Shown here: positions 60,376 to 64,000 of the stretch, one piece after another
Numbering within the stretch: the stretch's first letter is position 1
Layout of the letters: each line of letters begins with the position of its first letter
Source: Gordonia malaquae NBRC 108250
GTDB lineage: Bacteria; Actinomycetota; Actinomycetes; Mycobacteriales; Mycobacteriaceae
NCBI RefSeq assembly: GCF_000344135.1
Contig: NZ_BAOP01000011.1
Location: 100,652-164,651 of the forward strand
Reading direction: 5' to 3'
DNA: 64,000 nt
Notes under the pieces: model-generated
Told to the model about the DNA's origin: nothing
Databases searched by the model: none
Seen by the model: the letters and a program-made list of their open reading frames with translations, nothing else
Made by a program: the position numbers and the translations under genes

Positions 60376-62004
60376 ATGGCACGCGTACTCGACGTCACCG
60401 ACCTCCACGTGAGGTTCGACTATCCACGTCCCGCCGTCGCGGGCATCAGCCTCCATGTCGATGCGGGCGAGATCGTCGCCCTCGTCGGTGAGTCCGGCTC
60501 CGGCAAGACGATGACAGCACGAGCAGCCATCGGACTGCTCCCCGAGAACGCCGTCTCCACCGGTTCGGTGAAGGTCGACGGAATCGAAGTCCTCGACCTG
60601 GACGAACGTGGATGGACCGCTGTCCGCGGCAGCCGCGTCGCAATGGTGTTTCAAGAACCGCAGACCGCGCTCAATCCGGTCCAGACGGTCGGCTGGCAGC
60701 TCCGACAGGCGTTGACCCGGCATGGGTCGCTCTCCCGCTCGGAAGCCAGGAGACGAGCGGTCGAACTGCTGGAACTCGTCGAGATCCCGGACCCGCAGAC
60801 ACGAGTCGGCTACTACCCGCATCAGCTGTCCGGAGGTCAGAAGCAGCGCGTGGTCATCGCCCTCGCGCTGGCGGGCGACCCGGCTCTGCTCCTCGCCGAC
60901 GAACCGACCACCGCCCTCGACGTGTCCGTGCAACGGGACATCCTCGACCTGCTCGTCAGACTGAGGGACCGCACGGGTGCGGGCATCCTGCTGATCACGC
61001 ACAATCTCGGGGTGGTCGCCGAGATCGCCGACCGCGTGGTCGTGGTCCAACTCGGCGAGACCATCGAGACCGCCGACGTCCACTCCCTGTTCGCGGCGCC
61101 CCGCGAGCCGTACACCCGGCAGTTGCTGGCATCGGTGCCCCGCCTGCACCCGGGATCGGTGGAGGAAGTCGACCCGCAGCCGACGGAGGTCGACGCCCCG
61201 GTGCTCGAGATCAACGCCGTCACCGTCCGTCATCCGGGCCGCTTCGGAGCAGCGCCGCACACTGCATTGTCCGAGGTGACACTCGACGTCGCGCCCGGCG
61301 AGGTGCTCGGTGTGGTCGGCGAATCCGGTTCAGGCAAGACGACACTCGGACGCGCGATCGGTGGGCTGCTGCCCATCGCCGAGGGGCGGATCTTCATCGA
61401 CGGCGAGGATGTCTCGACACTCTCCGGCGCGGCGCTGCGTGCGGTTCGTCGTCGGATCGCGTTCGTCCCGCAGGACCCGACAGCATCGTTGAACCCGCGG
61501 TTCACCGTGGCCGAATCGATCCGCGAGCCGCTGGACATCGGGCGGATCGGTGACCGTTCGTCACGTGCTCGACGCGTCGCCGAACTGTTGGACGCGGTGC
61601 AACTGCCGACATCCTTCGCCACCCGACTGCCCCATGAGCTGTCCGGAGGCCAGCGGCAACGCGTGGCGTTGGCCCGTGCGCTGTCGGCGAATCCCGAACT
61701 CTTGATCGCCGACGAACCGACAAGCGCGCTCGACGTGTCCGTGCAGGCTCGGGTGTTGGAGTTGTTCGCCGACCTTCAGTCCGAGTTCGGTTTCGCCGCG
61801 CTGTTCATCAGCCACGACCTCGCCGTGGTCCGGCAGGTGGCCGACCGGGTGGCCGTCCTCAAGGCCGGACGGCTCGTGGAGACGGGATGGGCCGACGAGC
61901 TGTTCGACGCCCCGGTCACCGACTACACCCGGTTGTTGGTCGACGCGGTGCCGGTTCCCGATCCCGACCGCGTACGTGCCGGGCGTCCGGTTGTTCCCGC
62001 TTAG
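60376..62004 (+). CDS. Fused dipeptide-type ABC ATPase (DppD-DppF)
   Basis: A 542-residue protein with two complete ATPase halves. Each has a Walker A (GESGSGKTM near residue 40; GESGSGKTT near 316), a signature (LSGGQKQRVVIALAL; LSGGQRQRVALARAL) and a Walker B (LLLADEPTTALDVS; LLIADEPTSALDVS). It therefore replaces separate DppD and DppF subunits and energises the two permeases encoded upstream. A linker near residues 265-280 joins the halves. It converges with the GNAT gene with a four-base overlap. Confidence 0.93.
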   Translation: MARVLDVTDLHVRFDYPRPAVAGISLHVDAGEIVALVGESGSGKTMTARAAIGLLPENAVSTGSVKVDGIEVLDLDERGWTAVRGSRVAMVFQEPQTALNPVQTVGWQLRQALTRHGSLSRSEARRRAVELLELVEIPDPQTRVGYYPHQLSGGQKQRVVIALALAGDPALLLADEPTTALDVSVQRDILDLLVRLRDRTGAGILLITHNLGVVAEIADRVVVVQLGETIETADVHSLFAAPREPYTRQLLASVPRLHPGSVEEVDPQPTEVDAPVLEINAVTVRHPGRFGAAPHTALSEVTLDVAPGEVLGVVGESGSGKTTLGRAIGGLLPIAEGRIFIDGEDVSTLSGAALRAVRRRIAFVPQDPTASLNPRFTVAESIREPLDIGRIGDRSSRARRVAELLDAVQLPTSFATRLPHELSGGQRQRVALARALSANPELLIADEPTSALDVSVQARVLELFADLQSEFGFAALFISHDLAVVRQVADRVAVLKAGRLVETGWADELFDAPVTDYTRLLVDAVPVPDPDRVRAGRPVVPA

Positions 62005-62438
62005 GGGGTGAATTCGAGCGTGAGCAGCGGGTACGGGCGTCCGTCCCCGTCGAGCTCCGAGCGACCAGTCTGGGTGAAACCGCGTGCGGGGTAGAACCCG
62101 ACGGCCTGCGGGTTCTGTTCGTTGACGTCGACTTCGGTGGCGCCGAGCCTGACGACCGCGTCGTTGAGCAGCACCGTCCCCACTCCCGTCCCACGGACGT
62201 CGTCGTGCACGAACAGCATTTCGAGTCGCCCTTCGGCGACACCCGAGAAACCGACGATCCGACCTGCGTCGTCGGCGACGGTCAGCGTCACGTTCGGGAG
62301 ATAGTCACCGGGCAGCGCGCGTTCGATCTCGGCGAAATGCTCCGCGGCGAGGAAGGCGTGTGTCGCGGCGACGGCGCTGCGCCAGACGTCGACGATCGCC
62401 GGGTACTCCTCTGGTCCGGCTGGCTCGCGGAGGATCAC
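62001..62438 (-). CDS. GNAT-family N-acetyltransferase
   Basis: A 145-residue acetyltransferase. The acetyl-CoA loop is LFVHDDVRGTGVGTVLLNDA (RxxGxG/A type), followed by VDVNEQNPQAVGFYPARGF (typical helix and strand with the conserved Asn and Tyr). It resembles YjaB-like GNATs; the substrate is unknown. It starts with GTG overlapping the peroxiredoxin stop, so the two genes are coupled. Confidence 0.87.
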   Translation of the reverse strand: MILREPAGPEEYPAIVDVWRSAVAATHAFLAAEHFAEIERALPGDYLPNVTLTVADDAGRIVGFSGVAEGRLEMLFVHDDVRGTGVGTVLLNDAVVRLGATEVDVNEQNPQAVGFYPARGFTQTGRSELDGDGRPYPLLTLEFTP

Positions 62439-62890
62439 CCGAGTGCTTTGAGGGCGCGGTCGGCGTGGACGCTCATGTTGACCTCGGACGCGATGACGTC
62501 GGCGATCACTCCGTCTCGCCCGATGGCGAACGTGGTGCGCTTGGTCGGCATGCCGACCGCACTGAACAGGCCGCTCCGGCGCACTCCGTAGGCGTCGGCG
62601 ACCGAGCCGTCGACGTCGGCCAGGAGTGGATAGTCGAGCCCGTGCTTGGCCGTCCAGTCGCTCTGCTTGGCGACGTCGTCGCGGCTGATCCCGATGCGCT
62701 GCACCCCGGCTGCTGAGAACTCGGCTGCGAGATCGCGGAAGTGACAGGCCTCCTTGGTGCAGCCCGGCGTGAACGCAGCAGGGTAGAAGAAGAGGGCAAC
62801 GGGTCCCTCGGCCAGGAGTTCCGACAGCCGCCGGACGTCGCCGTTCTGGTCGGGCAGAGCGAAGTCGGGTGCGATGTCACCGGGTTTCAT
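62435..62890 (-). CDS. Thiol peroxidase of the BCP/AhpE-like group
   Basis: A 151-residue peroxiredoxin. The peroxidatic Cys is in FYPAAFTPGCTKEACHFRDL (PxxxTxxC), where a second Cys five residues later may serve as resolving residue, as in BCP/PrxQ proteins. It reduces hydrogen peroxide or organic peroxides using thioredoxin or mycothiol-type donors. It starts KPGDIAPDFALPDQNGDVRR. The downstream GNAT gene overlaps it by four bases. Confidence 0.9.
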   Translation of the reverse strand: MKPGDIAPDFALPDQNGDVRRLSELLAEGPVALFFYPAAFTPGCTKEACHFRDLAAEFSAAGVQRIGISRDDVAKQSDWTAKHGLDYPLLADVDGSVADAYGVRRSGLFSAVGMPTKRTTFAIGRDGVIADVIASEVNMSVHADRALKALG

Positions 62891-62965
62891 GGTTCCAGCC
62901 TAGCGAGTTCAGGCGTATCGGCGTGCCGGGGGAACCGCGCATCGGGTCGCTGCGTCTGACCTTGT

Positions 62966-63836
62966 ATGAGGGATTCAGGTGTCTACCCCGCGGCCGCACT
63001 GTTGGCACTCGGATTCGACCGCGAGGCGATCCGTCGAGCCGTTCTGTCCGGCGACCTGGCACAGCTGCGGTGGGGATGGTTCGCCGCAGCGAATCACGAT
63101 GCCCGCACGGCGTCCGCGGTGCGGGACGGCGGCGTGTTGACCTGTGTCGACGCGCTCAGGTTCCACGAGCTCTGGACTCCTCCCGGCCACAACGGGCTGC
63201 ATCTGCGTCGCAGCCGCAACTTGAGCGGAAAGAATCGCGCGTGCCGTCCGCCGACTGGATGTGTTCGGTCCGCTCGCGATGCCGTCGACCCGCTGCCAGT
63301 CTCCCTGCTCTGCCGTCGGCTGCCTCCCGCTGGACGAATGGGTCGCCGTCTGCGACTCCTACCTGAACTCGACCGGGACCGAGAGCATCGTGCGGGTCCG
63401 CCTCCGATCTGCGGGCTTCGACGTTGTGGTCCAGCCGCCAGTCGAGGGTGTGGGGCACGCAGACCTCCGCGTCGGTCGGCTGCTGATCGAATGCGACAGC
63501 GTCCTGCACCACGCGAGCCGAGCCGACTACGAACGCGATCATCACCGCGATCGCAGAGCAGTAGTCGACGGCTGGCTCGTCCTCCGGCTCACCTACGACG
63601 ACATCCTCTACGACTGGGACGGTGTCCTCGCCGACATCCTGTCGATCACCAGGCCGGACCGGCACCGCGCTCGCACGCCGCAGGCGATCGAGATGGTTCG
63701 AAAGTCAGTACTGCAATCGCAACTCGAGGGCAATATCGGGCTGTTGCAGTTTGGAGTTGTCGATCGAACGTGTCCGTTGGCCGGGTGGAGAGGCCGGCCG
63801 GTGGCCCGTGCGAGTTGGTGGTGCGGCCGCCTTTAG
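62966..63836 (+). pseudogene. DUF559/restriction-endonuclease-like gene, frameshifted and probably truncated
   Basis: The first frame from the ATG at 62966 reads RDSGVYPAAALLALGFDREA to CVDALRFHELWTPPGHNGLH and on to DAVDPLPVSLLC. Near 63305-63325 the homology moves to another frame: SAVGCLPLDEWVAVCDSYLN, then GHADLRVGRLLIECDSVLHH (nuclease E/D-x-K-like core) and VDGWLVLRLTYDDILYD. The pattern is that of DUF559-type proteins with an N-terminal AbiEi-like domain. The last 25 or so residues look foreign and run into the transposase region, suggesting insertion of an IS. It is non-functional unless the frameshift is a sequencing error. Confidence 0.7.
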
Positions 63837-64000
63837 GCGGTGGCTAGGTGGCCTCCGGTGATGGCTTTGACGATGTTGTTGACCAGGGCGTGGAAGGCGA
63901 ATTCTGATGCTGCCCGGTCGATTCCGCGGCTGGTGAATCGACGGAAGCGTAGGTTGTGTTTGGCGTGTCCGAACGGTGTTTCGGCTATGTGACTGCGCTG
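63833..64000 (-). mobile_element. IS1182-type transposase, C-terminal end (cut by window)
   Basis: On the minus strand, 55 codons precede the TAA at 63835-63833, reading SHIAETPFGHAKHNLRFRRF, then ALVNNIVKAITGGHLATA. This end (HIAETPFGHAKHNL ... FHALVNNI) is characteristic of IS1182/IS1380-like DDE transposases of actinobacteria; I favour IS1182. The gene continues beyond the window. The IS end should lie between about 63700 and 63832, inside the disrupted DUF559-type gene; GTTGCAGTTTGGAG at 63743-63756 is a possible terminal repeat. Confidence 0.75.

Overview
The window is high-GC actinobacterial DNA, about 64 kb. The marker genes are glucosyl-3-phosphoglycerate synthase next to folP2 and fadD6, dapE/dapD/dapC, fdxC, the fused F420 gene fbiC, mycothiol mshB, an lpqW-like lipoprotein and typA. 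Their order resembles the mycobacterial Rv1165-Rv1209 interval, so I infer a mycolic-acid bacterium of the order Mycobacteriales. The DUF222/HNH gene and short dispersed repeats suggest a Gordonia-like genus, but the genus is inference only. No rRNA, tRNA or CRISPR array was seen.

Layout. 1-9.4 kb: conserved core (DivIVA-like, gpgS, folP2, fadD6, two LOG-family genes, a deazaflavin-type oxidoreductase plus DUF2568 membrane protein under a divergent TetR with twin operators, dapE, dapD). 9.4-13.6 kb: an accessory four-gene block on the minus strand, encoding a J-domain/pseudokinase, a VWA protein, a divergent adenylosuccinate-synthetase-like enzyme and an NrtR-like degenerate Nudix regulator. 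It lies between intact dapD and a decayed second copy of the dapD 3' end, so it looks like an integrated island. 13.7-23.8 kb: core again (dapC-fdxC, fbiC, a membrane protein, mshB, lpqW-like, typA). 23.8-28.2 kb: an iron-box-preceded Cys-rich microprotein, a MutT-type gene and a thiamine-type ABC importer. 28.4-35.9 kb: two paralogous secreted proteins, a lipase-fold pseudoenzyme, galT-galK, a secreted protein, an HhH-GPD protein and a protein with fourteen 10-residue repeats. 36-38 kb: a DUF222/HNH gene flanked by inverted repeat arrays. 38-43 kb: aldehyde dehydrogenase, a WS/DGAT-like acyltransferase, and a thiolase/enoyl-CoA hydratase fusion. 43-50 kb: a frameshifted gene divergent from a TetR gene, then a valine-catabolism operon (mmsA, acyl-CoA dehydrogenase, mmsB, MarR) and a CsbD protein. 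50-53.3 kb: a guanidine-III riboswitch controlling a Gdx exporter, then a DoxX-like protein, a two-component system and a membrane protein. 53.2-62 kb: a sulfur-scavenging cluster (TauD dioxygenase, arylsulfatase, dipeptide-type ABC transporter) with a shared promoter motif. 62-64 kb: GNAT, peroxiredoxin, a frameshifted DUF559-type gene and the C-terminus of an IS1182-type transposase running off the end.

How the genes work together: lysine/diaminopimelate synthesis (dapC, dapD, dapE), F420 and mycothiol cofactor synthesis, galactose entry (galT, galK), valine degradation, and an inducible route that probably imports sulfated or sulfonated compounds and releases sulfate or sulfite. The least explained parts are the dapD-linked island, the decapeptide-repeat protein and the iron-box microprotein.
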